From: UBA5905 sp964609975
Lineage (GTDB): Bacteria > Bacillota > Clostridia > Oscillospirales > Acutalibacteraceae
DNA: 42,526 nucleotides
Reading direction: 5' to 3'
NCBI GenBank assembly: GCA_964609975.1
Contig: CAZSTR010000012.1
Location: forward strand, 1-42,526
Both the position numbers and the translations under genes were made by a program. This document shows positions 24,087 to 33,054 of this stretch, piece by piece (within the stretch, counting starts at the first letter, position 1; the number at the start of each line of letters is the position of its first letter). The notes under the pieces were generated by a model. The model was given only the letters and a program-made list of their open reading frames with translations. It was not told where the DNA came from and ran no database searches.

Positions 24087-24156
24087 TTCCTTTGTGCGGA
24101 TATTTTGCGCTTTTTGGAAGCGGGGCGGGACAGAAAAAGCGCAGAAATCAAAAAGC

Positions 24157-24190
24157 GCGGGGAGAAGTGCTGAAAGGCACTTCTCCCCGC
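24157..24190 (-). terminator. Terminator after the transglutaminase-like gene
   Basis: A perfect 14-bp stem (24157-24170 with 24177-24190) and a six-base loop are followed on the - strand by GCTTTTTG. It ends the mtaB to transglutaminase operon. A weaker GC-rich hairpin at about 24195-24216, followed by T8, faces the + strand. Confidence 0.88.
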
Positions 24191-24231
24191 AGGAGCCGGT
24201 CGGCGCAAGCCGGCCGTTTTTTTTCGTTTTT

Positions 24232-25443
24232 TCAGGACAGGCGGAGAATCAGCACCCGCTGTTCCTCCCGGCTGAACAGGCGATACTCGGACAGCCGATA
24301 GGGACTGTCCGCCAAGCAGGCATTCACATAATCGCAGGTCAGCTGGCTGTTTTTCAAAAACAAAAGGCCGTTGGCGTATTTATCCGGGGCAAAGCGCAGC
24401 TCCACAATCTGCTCGCCCCGACGCACCCGGTCGGCGATGGCACGGGCGATGTCGGTGCGCGTATAGGTGTCAATGCTGGTGCCCTGGCGCACGAAATAAT
24501 TGGCCTCGGTGGCGGCGCAGATCTTGCCCCAAAAGGGGCTGTCATCCAGCCGGTGGGTGAAGAGAAGCTGCTCGGTGGTGATGTTGAAATAGTCATGGCG
24601 GGGGGCATCGGCGTCGGCGTCGAAGGTGGCGTCCAGATAATACAGCGCGCCGTTGATGCGGGCCAGATTCCACATATGCCCGGTTTCATCCGCCTGGTTT
24701 TTTCCGGTCACGGGGACGCAGGCAATTTCCGCGCGGTTGAGCAACAGCTGTAAGGCGCGGGCATAGCCCTCGCACACCGCTTGCTTTTCCACCAGCGCGC
24801 CGTAGGCTGTATAGGCGGTGGGGTGGCGGTCATAGCCTTCGCCGGCGGCGGTCCGGTCATAGGTGCAATGGCGGGTCAGCCGTTCATAGAGAAACAGCTC
24901 GCGTTCATATTCGTCGGCACTAACCGGCAAGCCGTCCAGCAGGGCGTCGGCGGCCTTCTCCAGCGCCCGGCGCGCTGCCATGCGGGTGGCACGGTTCATG
25001 GTATAGCGTAAAAGGATATGGGTATAGCCATCGCCATCGGCTTCGCCGGGGGAGAGATAATAGGTGTTGTGAATATAGAAAAAATTCGGATTGTCTAACA
25101 GCAACGCCTCATACATGGTGCGTAGCTCATCCTTTGTCATGGACTGGCCGAGGGGGATGGCGATGCCCGACGTTTTTTTGGCTCCCTCCTCCGAAGCCTC
25201 CCCGGAGGCAATGACATCCTCCCGGTCAAAGCCATCGGTGAGGGCGGTATAAAGAATTCCGTATCCGGTGCGCAGACGCCCGTTGAGCCGGGAATAGCAC
25301 CAGCGTTCGGAAAATTCCGCCCGATATTTATCCGGATTGGGGATTGTGACTTCGCCGGCGAAAAGGGAAGAAAGGCCGGCACAGCCGGCGAGGCTGAACA
25401 GCCATGCGACGGTCAGCAAAAACAGACCAATGCGTTTTTTCAC
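24232..25443 (-). CDS. Transglutaminase-like lipoprotein
   Basis: 403 residues. A lipoprotein signal ends in LAGC with Cys21 as lipidation site. The C-terminal half contains a transglutaminase-like cysteine protease fold: Cys224 in AVCEGYARAL, His256 in GHMWN and Asp271 in YLDATFD. The GTG start at 25443 follows AAAAGGAGC and gives the lysine-rich signal peptide; an ATG 14 codons earlier would spoil it. It is probably anchored outside the membrane and acts on proteins or peptidoglycan-linked peptides, but the substrate is unknown. Third gene of the mtaB group. Confidence 0.85.
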   Translation of the reverse strand: MKKRIGLFLLTVAWLFSLAGCAGLSSLFAGEVTIPNPDKYRAEFSERWCYSRLNGRLRTGYGILYTALTDGFDREDVIASGEASEEGAKKTSGIAIPLGQSMTKDELRTMYEALLLDNPNFFYIHNTYYLSPGEADGDGYTHILLRYTMNRATRMAARRALEKAADALLDGLPVSADEYERELFLYERLTRHCTYDRTAAGEGYDRHPTAYTAYGALVEKQAVCEGYARALQLLLNRAEIACVPVTGKNQADETGHMWNLARINGALYYLDATFDADADAPRHDYFNITTEQLLFTHRLDDSPFWGKICAATEANYFVRQGTSIDTYTRTDIARAIADRVRRGEQIVELRFAPDKYANGLLFLKNSQLTCDYVNACLADSPYRLSEYRLFSREEQRVLILRLS

Positions 25444-25468
25444 TGGTAATTCAGCTCCTTTTCTGCGG

Positions 25469-26290
25469 TCAGCGGCAAAGCCCATCCAGCGTCACCACCC
25501 GGCAAAGCGTGCCGGTGTTTTGAGCGGCCAAATAGGTCATGCGCGGATGGGCGGCGGTGAAATCGCCGATGCGCAAATCGGTGCGGCAAAGATTCGACAG
25601 GGCGGAAAAGTCGTTTTCCAGCCGCCGGCCGGCCACAAAATACTGATTCAGCATCTGGCAGGCCAGTTCCGCGGCCGTTTCGTCGGCGTGGGCGGGCTTG
25701 CTCCAGCCGGTATAGCGCAACAGCCCCACAGTTTGCAGGGCGGTCAGGTTATGGTCGCCGGCGGTCAGTCGCAGAGATAGGCCGTTGGCGTCGGTATATT
25801 CCACTGGCTCCTCCAGCGTGTATTCCAAACCACTTTCCAGATAGTTGAACCATTTTTCGGCCTCGGAGAAGGTCAGCGCGAAATAATGGGGGCTGTCGAT
25901 GGACAGACGGACGGTCAGAGCCGCCGAGACGGCCGCCGCGCCCTGACTGCGATACAGCTTTTCCAGGGTGTTTTCTCCTTTCAGCGTCATTTGAGGTGAG
26001 AGGGGCGTGACGCGCAGGGTGCCGTCCACCGGGTCGGAGCGAATCAAGCAGGCGCACAGTCGATCCTCATCAGAAATCACCGCCAGAAAGTAGGCCGGCG
26101 TCCAATCGGGGTCCACCGGGTTGGAGGATGCAGAAGCAGGGTCTGTGTCCGACGGCTCCGGTGGCTGGTGCAGACTCACAACAATCCACAGAGCTGTTCC
26201 GGCAACAGCCACCAGCAGAAGCACCAGCGCCAGTGGGAAAACCCAGCGGTCGAAGGGATGGCCGGGGCGGCGTCTTTGACGAAGGGGCAT
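25469..26290 (-). CDS. LytR-CpsA-Psr (LCP)-like exported protein, degenerate
   Basis: 273 residues: short basic N-terminus, transmembrane helix at about 15-42, a Pro/Ser/Asp linker and an extracellular domain. The order of elements resembles LCP domains that attach glycopolymers to peptidoglycan: a strand after SDPVDG, a segment where LCP has SIPRDT, a GAAAVSAALTV region like the LCP helix, and a late LTALQTVGLLRY like the ALNG-ALxYxR region. However, the key arginines are absent (LSPQM in place of SIPRD and YTGW in place of YxRxR). It may be a non-catalytic relative; the family call is tentative. Confidence 0.5.
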   Translation of the reverse strand: MPLRQRRRPGHPFDRWVFPLALVLLLVAVAGTALWIVVSLHQPPEPSDTDPASASSNPVDPDWTPAYFLAVISDEDRLCACLIRSDPVDGTLRVTPLSPQMTLKGENTLEKLYRSQGAAAVSAALTVRLSIDSPHYFALTFSEAEKWFNYLESGLEYTLEEPVEYTDANGLSLRLTAGDHNLTALQTVGLLRYTGWSKPAHADETAAELACQMLNQYFVAGRRLENDFSALSNLCRTDLRIGDFTAAHPRMTYLAAQNTGTLCRVVTLDGLCR

Positions 26291-26322
26291 GGAAAAACCT
26301 CCTTTTCAGCGGGAGCTTCAGT

Positions 26323-27606
26323 TTATTCTTCAGCGAGAAGGGTGTCTCCCTCCCGGCTGGTGACGGCCACCGTCACCAGCTCTCCCGGCGTTCGCCGGGT
26401 GACACAGCGAACGGAAAGATAGGTGCCGGTGTGGCCGAGCACGGTGCCGTCAGGTTGGGGCGTTTCCAGAAGCACCTCCACCCGGCGCCCGATATAGCCG
26501 TCGGCATAGCGGGCGGCGCTTTCCTCGCAGGCGGCAATCATCTCCCGACTGCGGCGGCTTTTTTCGCCGTTGGAAATCTGGTTCACCATCCGGTCGGCGG
26601 GGGTGCCGGGGCGACGGGAATAGGCGAAAACATGGGCGCGGGCGAAGCCGATTTCTTTGGCGAAGGCCACCGAATCGGAAAACTCCTCGGCGGTTTCGCC
26701 GGGGAAGCCCACCATGATGTCGGTTGTCAGGGAACAGCCGGGGAATAACGCTCGCAGATGCCGGCACAGCGCAGCGAATTCAGCGGTGGTATAGTGGCGG
26801 TTCATCCGCCGCAGGGTGGCGTCACAGCCGCTTTGCAGAGCTATATGAAACTGGGGGCACAGCTTTGGCTGGGCGGCCAGACGGGTCAGAATTTCCTCCG
26901 TCATGAAATCCGGCTCCAGCGAGCCGAGGCGAATCCGGCTTAGGCCGGGCACCGACGCGGCCGCCTCCACGGCGTCGGCGATGTTCAGCCCGCAATCCTG
27001 TCCATAGGCGGTGAGGTTGATGCCCACCAGCACCGCCTCCCGATAGCCCTTTTCCGCCAGCGCCTCCAGTTCCCGGCGGATTTCCTCCGGCGGACGGGAG
27101 CGCACGCGGCCGCGGGCATAGGGAATGATGCAATAGGAGCAGAAGCGATTGCATCCGTCCTGAATTTTTACAAAGGCGCGGGTGCGTCCCTCGAAGCGGT
27201 CGATGGACAGTGGCTCCATTTTTTTATCATGGGGCGGAATGTCCACGATGCGCCGATGATGCCGAAGGAATTCCTCGACCCGTTCAGGGAGGGCGCGCCG
27301 GGCGGCGTTGCCCAGCACGATGTCCGCCTGGGTCAGCGCCGCAGCCTTTTCCGGAAAGGCCTGGGGCATACAGCCGGTGAGCACCAGCACCGTCTGTGGC
27401 TGTTCCCGGCGGCAACGGCGCAGCAGTTGGCGCAGCTTTCGGTCGCTTTCGCCGGTGACGGTGCAGGAGTTGATGACCAGCACATCCGGCGCCGTGGCGC
27501 CGGGATAGTCGGCGGTGGTGTAGCCGGCGGCTTCCATCAGCCGCCGCATGGCCTCGGTTTCATATTGGTTTACCTTGCAACCGAGGGTGTGAAATGCAAT
27601 TTCCAT
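26323..27606 (-). CDS. mtaB: tRNA-t6A37 methylthiotransferase MtaB
   Basis: 427 residues, normal for MtaB. The N-terminal methylthiotransferase domain has Cys10, Cys48 and Cys79 for one [4Fe-4S] cluster; the radical SAM motif is Cys152/156/159 in CNRFCSYC; a TRAM-like domain forms the C-terminus. It converts t6A to ms2t6A at position 37 of tRNAs decoding ANN codons, using as substrate the modification begun by the TsaC-CoaE fusion protein encoded nearby. ATG 27606 starts at the conserved MEIAFHTLGCKVNQYE; an in-frame extension upstream is only Lys-rich leader. Confidence 0.94.
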   Translation of the reverse strand: MEIAFHTLGCKVNQYETEAMRRLMEAAGYTTADYPGATAPDVLVINSCTVTGESDRKLRQLLRRCRREQPQTVLVLTGCMPQAFPEKAAALTQADIVLGNAARRALPERVEEFLRHHRRIVDIPPHDKKMEPLSIDRFEGRTRAFVKIQDGCNRFCSYCIIPYARGRVRSRPPEEIRRELEALAEKGYREAVLVGINLTAYGQDCGLNIADAVEAAASVPGLSRIRLGSLEPDFMTEEILTRLAAQPKLCPQFHIALQSGCDATLRRMNRHYTTAEFAALCRHLRALFPGCSLTTDIMVGFPGETAEEFSDSVAFAKEIGFARAHVFAYSRRPGTPADRMVNQISNGEKSRRSREMIAACEESAARYADGYIGRRVEVLLETPQPDGTVLGHTGTYLSVRCVTRRTPGELVTVAVTSREGDTLLAEE

Positions 27607-27747
27607 GATTTTCTCCGTTTTTTCGTTTTTCGCTTTTTTGTTTTTTCGGCCCACTTTTTTCGTTTTTTCTCTCTGCGTCGGAAAAAAGCGGGCTTTTGGG
27701 CAAAGGACAGCCCATGCAACGGGAGCTTTTCATAACATAATATATTT
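27607..27747 (-). other. Purine-rich leader of mtaB
   Basis: About 135 bases separate the mtaB promoter from its start. On the - strand the last 60 bases are runs of A5-A7 separated by C, G or CG, repeated seven or eight times. Just before them is a GGGC...GCCC hairpin-like segment followed by T6 (27680-27705). The layout resembles a possible attenuator followed by an unstructured ribosome-loading region; no known riboswitch was recognised. Confidence 0.4.
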
Positions 27748-27776
27748 ATTTTATCACAAAAAAGCCGCAGGCACAA
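27748..27776 (-). promoter_or_regulatory. Promoter of the mtaB operon
   Basis: On the - strand, TTGTGC (27776-27771) is 17 bases from TAAAAT (27753-27748), which is preceded by TGA, an extended -10. Genes mtaB, LCP-like and transglutaminase-like follow with gaps under 35 bases. Confidence 0.7.
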
Positions 27777-27856
27777 TATCGAAAGCAAAAAAACCGCCCC
27801 GCCGGTCAAAAAGTACGAAAAAAGCAGGAATTTTCCGTCGGTTGAGACAAAAACTG

Positions 27857-27886
27857 TTGACATTTTCGCGGATTGAATGGTAAAAT
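27857..27886 (+). promoter_or_regulatory. Promoter of the AraC-family regulator
   Basis: A perfect TTGACA at 27857-27862 and TAAAAT at 27881-27886 are separated by 18 bases, with TGG before the -10. It starts transcription 60-65 bases upstream of the regulator and diverges from the mtaB promoter. Confidence 0.83.
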
Positions 27887-27956
27887 AAGCGCATCCACAA
27901 AAAATAGAAGCGGTTATCCCCAAAATGGCGCAAAGTGGAGGAGCGGAGGCGAGACG

Positions 27957-28730
27957 ATGGAGCTGGCGAAGGAAATTGTGTTCGGCGGAGCGGACGAGGA
28001 GCCGGAGGAATGGGGCCCCGGTGTGCGCACCGAAACCATTATCCATTATGTCACCCACGGAAAAGGCTTTGTCGCCTATGAGGACAAGACCTATACCGTT
28101 TCGGCAGGAGAAAGCTTTATCATCCGTCCCTATCGCCAGGTGAGCTATGGGCCGGACCCGGATGATCCCTGGGGCTATGCCTGGGTGATTATTGATTCCT
28201 CCTCGGTGTCGGCCATGATGGAGCGGCTGATTTATAAGGAGGACGACATCGTTCTCGGCTATGTGGACTCGGAGCTGATTTTCCCCTATTACAGCAATCT
28301 GGTGGCGGCGGGGAACTATGCCGACGCCGCCATGACCCGTTATGGCTTGGCTCACACCATCGTCGGGGTCTATCTGGACACCTATCCCCAGCGGCGGCGG
28401 GCGGCGGCTGAGGTGCTGTATGCTCGCGCGGTGCTGGCGGTGGAGCGGGGCTTTCATCATCGGGGTTTTATGGTGAAAAATGTGGCGGATGAGCTGAGCA
28501 TTAGCCCCGCCACCCTATACCGGCTTTTTGAAACTCGGAGTGGGATGTCCCCCAACGAATATCTCCAGCATTATCGGGTGCAACAGGCGTGCAAGATGCT
28601 GCAGGCGGGCTTATCCATCAAGGAAACGGCCTTTTCCTGCGGCTTTGCCGACCAATATTATTTCTCCAAATCCTTTCGGCGAATCACCGGCGTCACCCCC
28701 TCGGAATTCCGCCGACATCGAAATGAATGA
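27957..28730 (+). CDS. AraC-family transcriptional regulator
   Basis: 257 residues. The N-terminal cupin-like ligand-binding domain (about 10-140) includes IIRPYRQVSYGPDPDDPWGYAW, shown here only as its start IIRPYRQ and the later DPWGYAW. The C-terminal 100 residues form two helix-turn-helix motifs: VADELSISPATLYRLFE and AFSCGFADQYYFSKSF followed by TGVTPSEFRRH. ATG 27957 follows AGCGGAGG. AraC proteins of this layout usually sense a sugar and activate nearby uptake genes; the transporter locus starts 485 bases downstream on the same strand, making it the likely target. Confidence 0.9.
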   Translation: MELAKEIVFGGADEEPEEWGPGVRTETIIHYVTHGKGFVAYEDKTYTVSAGESFIIRPYRQVSYGPDPDDPWGYAWVIIDSSSVSAMMERLIYKEDDIVLGYVDSELIFPYYSNLVAAGNYADAAMTRYGLAHTIVGVYLDTYPQRRRAAAEVLYARAVLAVERGFHHRGFMVKNVADELSISPATLYRLFETRSGMSPNEYLQHYRVQQACKMLQAGLSIKETAFSCGFADQYYFSKSFRRITGVTPSEFRRHRNE

Positions 28731-28762
28731 AAAGTCAAAAAACAGGAGCGGCTGGCTGATAC

Positions 28763-28791
28763 GCCCTTCCGAAGCTGGCTTTCGGAAGGGC
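28763..28791 (+). terminator. Hairpin after the AraC gene
   Basis: A perfect 11-bp stem (28763-28773 with 28781-28791) with a seven-base loop lies 33 bases past the stop. No U-tract follows directly; T-rich stretches come about 20 bases later. It may be a weak terminator or an mRNA 3'-stabilising hairpin. Confidence 0.5.
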
Positions 28792-29215
28792 AGGAAACGG
28801 GCGAGCCGTTCTCTTTTTGTCCTTTTCCGCGGCTTTTTTGGAGAAAAGTCGTGAAAAAGCGAAGAAAGATGAAAAAATAAGCAGAGAGGATGGGGAATTT
28901 CGCTATCTTTTTTCGGGCGGCAGGAAAGGCACGCCTGCGTAGCTGAAAGGGCGGAATTCCTATAACAAAGTGAAAAAAATTGGCCATTATGCACGAATTG
29001 AATGATTTCGACATCATTTTGAAAGATTTTTGCATGGCATATTGAACGAGAGTCATGTAAAATTAGACTATGAAATTCTGCGTGGTCTGTGGAATGTGCA
29101 CAAATGGGAAATTCAAGCGGGCGAGCTGGCCGAGGTCGGCGGGCTTTGCTGCGGCCTTGAATCGTTCCGTGGTCGCGGAGAATGTGTGTAGAACGATAAG
29201 AAAGGGTTTATGGTT
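28792..29215 (+). promoter_or_regulatory. Regulatory region and leader upstream of the sugar-binding protein gene
   Basis: No gene is seen. An inverted repeat AATGAT-N6-ATCATT at 29001-29018 is a possible operator. A TAAAAT hexamer at 29058-29063 may be a -10, though no good -35 is spaced correctly. The leader between about 29070 and 29205 can fold: GGCC/GGCC arms at about 29130-29157 and a 7-bp stem ATCGTTC/GAACGAT at 29161-29167 and 29191-29197. The latter ends six bases before the ribosome binding site, so it could affect translation. Confidence 0.4.
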
Positions 29216-32128
29216 ATGAAATGTGTCAGGAGGCTTTGCTCGGTGTTCGCCGGAGCTGCGCTCATGTGCAGTATGCTCGGCGTGTCGGCGGTGTCGGTTG
29301 CGGCGGAGGAGACAAGCTCGGCGGGAACGGTGCCGGTTTCGACGGCGACAGACGGTGAACAGAGCTATAAGACCTATGCGCAGGGCTTCGGCACCTATGC
29401 CGCCGCTTCGACGGAGCTGAAGCTGGAGGCCGGCGCATTCAAGGAGGCGTCCGGCAGCTATGCCAAGGACGCGACCTTCGCCGAGGAGGATGCCGGGAAC
29501 GGGGTTCTGCTGAAGGACCGCACCGCTACGCTGGTATACACGGTGTCGGTTCCGCAGACGGCTCTGTATACGCTGAAACTGCAATACGGCGCGCCCACGG
29601 GCAATAGCGCCGAGCTGGAATACGGTCTGCGCATCGACGGGAAATACCCCTTCGATGAGGCGGCGGAGCTTGTGTTGCCCCGGCTGTGGAAAAACTCCAC
29701 CAACACCTGGCAGCAGGACGAGAGCGGCAACGACCTGACCCCCGAACAGACGGAGCATTGCGGGCTTTCCGAGTGGTTCGCTCGGGATGAGCTGGGCGTG
29801 ACGGTGAAGCCCTATGAGTTTCTGCTCACCGCCGGTACCCATACGCTCACTCTGGAGGCGGGCGACGAGCCCTTTGTGCTGACGGCGCTGATCCTCGCGG
29901 GAGCGGAGTCGGTGGGCGCCTATGAGGCGCCGACGGCGGAAAACCCGGCCGCTTCGGCCCAGCCGATTGTCATCCAGGGCGAGGCGGCGGAGCTGAAAAC
30001 CTCATCCGGCATGGTTCCGAAGGGTGACAACACAGAGGTTACCATGACCCCCTCCGACTCCAAGCGGGTGAAGCTGAACTATATCGGTGGCTCCTCCTGG
30101 GCCGGTGCCAACGAGACGCTGTATTGGAGCTTCAATGTGAAGACCGCCGGCTATTATCAGATCGGCTTCCACTATAAGCAAGATCAGGTTATCAACGCGA
30201 AGACCTATCGCTGGCTGACCATCGACGGAAAAACACCCTTCGCGGAGGCCATGGATATCGCTTTCCCCTATACGACGAAATGGAAATTCCAGCCGCTGGC
30301 GGATGTGAACGGCGAGAGCTATTCCATCTGGCTGGAGGCCGGCCCCCATACGCTGGAGATGGCGGCGACCATGAGCGTGACGGCGGACTGCTACGGTCAG
30401 CTGTCCGAGGTTGTCAACAGCCTGGGTGATACATATACCAGCATCGTGATGATTACCGGCGAATCGCCGGATGCCAACCGGGACTATGAGCTGTTCCGCG
30501 CCATCCCCGAATTCGAGGAAACGCTGACGAAGAACATGGAAGCTCTGGATTCGTTGGTGGAGCAGCTGCAGGCGATTTCCGGAAAAAAGAGCACCCAGGC
30601 GATTGCCTCTATGCAGAATATGCGCCGCGTGCTGCGGCTGATGGTGGAGCGCCCCTATATCGCCCACCAGTATCTGTCGGATTATTACACCAACTATTGC
30701 TCGGTCAGCGCCTGGATGAACGATATGTCCTCCATGCCGCTGTCGCTGGACGAGGTGCAGATTGTGCCCGTCGGCCAGAGCTTTGACGCGAAAAAGGTAT
30801 CTTTCTTCAAGCGCTTTTGGTTCGGCGTGGAGCGGTTCTTCCGCTCCTTCCAGAGCGACACGGTGGTGACGGACGACACCGCTACCTCCGGGAGCACTGC
30901 CGCCAAGAAGGACGACACTCTGCGGCTGTGGGTGACCATGGGTCGTGACCAGACGCGGGTGCTGAGCACACTGATCCAGGATTCCTTCACCTCCCAGACG
31001 GGCATAAAGGTTTCTGTGGAGATGGTGAACGCCTCGCTGGCGCAGGGCATCATGTCCGGCAACGCGCCGGATATGGCTATCAACATGGCTCGCGCAGAAC
31101 CGGTAAATCTGGGTATGCGTAACGCCCTGTATGATTTATCCACCTTCTCGGATTATAAGGATGTACTCAAGCGCTTCCAGTCCGGCGCCGAGATTCCCTA
31201 TTGCTATGACGGAAAGTGTTATGCTCTGCCGGACACCCAGTCCTATTACATGATGTTCTATCGCACGGATATTCTGAACCAGCTGGGGCTGTCGGTGCCC
31301 AACACCTGGCAGGAGTTCATTCATGCCTCCACCATCATCCAACGGCGGAACATGCAGGTATATCTGCCCTATACGAAGATTACCACAAGCACCACGGTCA
31401 ACACCGGCATTGGAAGTCTGAACCTGTATCCCACCTTCCTGTTGCAAAACGGCTTGTCGCTGTATAATGACGAGTTGACTGAGACCGTGATGAACGATGA
31501 AAGGTGCATTGATGTGTTCAACGAATGGACCGAAATGTACACCGACTATCTGTTCCTCAAGGAGGCGGATTTCTATAACCGCTTCCGCACCGGTGCCATG
31601 CCGCTGGGCATTGCCCCCATGGGGACCTATCTGAACCTTGTGCAGACCGCTGCCGAAATCGACGGACGTTGGGCCGTGGCGCCGATCCCCTCCTTTGACG
31701 GGGAAAATCACTATGCTGCGGGAAGCGGTACGGGCTGTGCCATCCTGGCCACCACCAACAAGGCCGACAAGGCCTGGGAATTCTTGAAATGGTGGACCAG
31801 CGCAGACACCCAGACCCGCTATTCGAAAAATGTGGAATCGGTTCTCGGATTGGTGGGCCGCGTGTCCACCTCCAATGTGGAGGCCTTCTCCGCCCTTTCT
31901 TGGAAAAAGGAGGACAAGGCGCAGATGCTGAAGCAATGGGCACAGGTCAAGGAGATTCCGGAGCTGCCCGGCAGCTATTATGTCTCCCGTTCTCTGGATC
32001 AGGCCTATTGGGCGGTCATCAACGGCGAGCAGAACAGCGTAGACGCGGTGAACAAATGGAGCGATGTGGCCAACGAAGAGCTGAAGTATAAGGCCGACGA
32101 ATATAAGTATTTGCAGGGGGAGAAATAA
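29216..32128 (+). CDS. Large extracellular solute-binding protein of a sugar ABC transporter, with N-terminal carbohydrate-binding-like domains
   Basis: 970 residues. A signal peptide (about 1-30, ending VSVAA) lacks a lipobox, unusual for a Gram-positive binding protein. Two beta-rich domains resembling carbohydrate-binding modules follow (about 45-225 and 245-430; each has a YTLKL/YYQIGF strand and IDGK-PF-EA motif). A helical linker covers about 435-540. From about 565 there is a family 1 solute-binding protein: LRLWVTMGRDQT, then NAPDMAIN, YCYDGKCYALPDTQSYYMMFYR, shown here as its core LPDTQSYYMM, and AWEFLKWWTSADTQTRYSKN in part (EFLKWWTS). ATG 29216 is nine bases from AAAGGG; ATG 29210 is too close. 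First gene of the transporter operon. Confidence 0.9.
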   Translation: MKCVRRLCSVFAGAALMCSMLGVSAVSVAAEETSSAGTVPVSTATDGEQSYKTYAQGFGTYAAASTELKLEAGAFKEASGSYAKDATFAEEDAGNGVLLKDRTATLVYTVSVPQTALYTLKLQYGAPTGNSAELEYGLRIDGKYPFDEAAELVLPRLWKNSTNTWQQDESGNDLTPEQTEHCGLSEWFARDELGVTVKPYEFLLTAGTHTLTLEAGDEPFVLTALILAGAESVGAYEAPTAENPAASAQPIVIQGEAAELKTSSGMVPKGDNTEVTMTPSDSKRVKLNYIGGSSWAGANETLYWSFNVKTAGYYQIGFHYKQDQVINAKTYRWLTIDGKTPFAEAMDIAFPYTTKWKFQPLADVNGESYSIWLEAGPHTLEMAATMSVTADCYGQLSEVVNSLGDTYTSIVMITGESPDANRDYELFRAIPEFEETLTKNMEALDSLVEQLQAISGKKSTQAIASMQNMRRVLRLMVERPYIAHQYLSDYYTNYCSVSAWMNDMSSMPLSLDEVQIVPVGQSFDAKKVSFFKRFWFGVERFFRSFQSDTVVTDDTATSGSTAAKKDDTLRLWVTMGRDQTRVLSTLIQDSFTSQTGIKVSVEMVNASLAQGIMSGNAPDMAINMARAEPVNLGMRNALYDLSTFSDYKDVLKRFQSGAEIPYCYDGKCYALPDTQSYYMMFYRTDILNQLGLSVPNTWQEFIHASTIIQRRNMQVYLPYTKITTSTTVNTGIGSLNLYPTFLLQNGLSLYNDELTETVMNDERCIDVFNEWTEMYTDYLFLKEADFYNRFRTGAMPLGIAPMGTYLNLVQTAAEIDGRWAVAPIPSFDGENHYAAGSGTGCAILATTNKADKAWEFLKWWTSADTQTRYSKNVESVLGLVGRVSTSNVEAFSALSWKKEDKAQMLKQWAQVKEIPELPGSYYVSRSLDQAYWAVINGEQNSVDAVNKWSDVANEELKYKADEYKYLQGEK

Positions 32129-32129
32129 G

Positions 32130-33044
32130 ATGCAACCAAAATTGAAGAAACTTGGCTCCCGGCGAGCGCTTATGTCGGAGCAATGGCCCATGCTGGTTAT
32201 GCTGTTCCCGTTCTTTCTCATCTTTTTCGTGTTGACGGTGGTTCCCATCATTTCCTCGGTAGCGTTGAGCTTCACCTCCTATGATATGCTCAACCCGATT
32301 CGATTCGTGGGCATCGACAACTATGCCCGGATGTTCGTCAGCGACGATATGTTCCTTACCGTGCTGAAAAACACGCTGGTTTTGGTGATTATGACCGGCC
32401 CTGTGGGTTTTCTGCTGGCCTTCCTGCTGGCGTGGCTTGTGAATGAGTTTTCTCCGAAGGTGCGCACTCTGCTTTCATTTATGTTCTATGCGCCCTCACT
32501 GGCCGGAAACGCCTATTTCATCTGGAAAATCCTGTTCAGCGGTGATAGCTATGGCTATTTGAACAGCTTTCTGTTGAGCCTGGGTATGATCACCGAGCCT
32601 ATTACGTGGCTCAGCGACGCCCAATATTTGATGCCCATCATCATCATGGTTCAGCTGTGGCAGAGCATGGGTATTTCCTTCCTTTCCAATATCGCCGGCT
32701 TGCAGAATGTCAGCCGGGATTTGTATGAGGCCGGCGCCATCGACGGTGTGCGCAACCGTTGGCAGGAGCTGTGGTATATCACCCTTCCTTCCATGGAGCA
32801 CATGATTCTGTTTAGCGTGGTCATGCAAATTCAGAGTAGCTTCTCCATCAGCGCCATCACCACAGAGTTGGCCGGCTATCCCAGCGTGGGCAACTCCGTG
32901 GACACCATCGTGTCTCACATGATGGATGTGGGCACGGTGCGTTACGAGATGGGCTATGCTTCGGCGGTGGCCGTGATTCTGTTCCTCATCATGGCGGGGA
33001 CAAGAATCCTGCTTGGAAAAATGTTAGATGCCATGGGAAAGTGA
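32130..33044 (+). CDS. Sugar ABC transporter permease (MalF/UgpA type), pair 1
   Basis: 304 residues, six predicted membrane helices, with the EAA loop LYEAGAIDGVRNRWQELW that docks the ATPase. N-terminal residues are short and basic as in UgpA/LplB-type permeases. It starts one base after the binding protein stop, with GCAGGGGGAG as ribosome binding site, so the two are coupled. The partner permease is the next gene. Confidence 0.93.
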   Translation: MQPKLKKLGSRRALMSEQWPMLVMLFPFFLIFFVLTVVPIISSVALSFTSYDMLNPIRFVGIDNYARMFVSDDMFLTVLKNTLVLVIMTGPVGFLLAFLLAWLVNEFSPKVRTLLSFMFYAPSLAGNAYFIWKILFSGDSYGYLNSFLLSLGMITEPITWLSDAQYLMPIIIMVQLWQSMGISFLSNIAGLQNVSRDLYEAGAIDGVRNRWQELWYITLPSMEHMILFSVVMQIQSSFSISAITTELAGYPSVGNSVDTIVSHMMDVGTVRYEMGYASAVAVILFLIMAGTRILLGKMLDAMGK

Positions 33045-33054
33045 CGGAGGCAAC

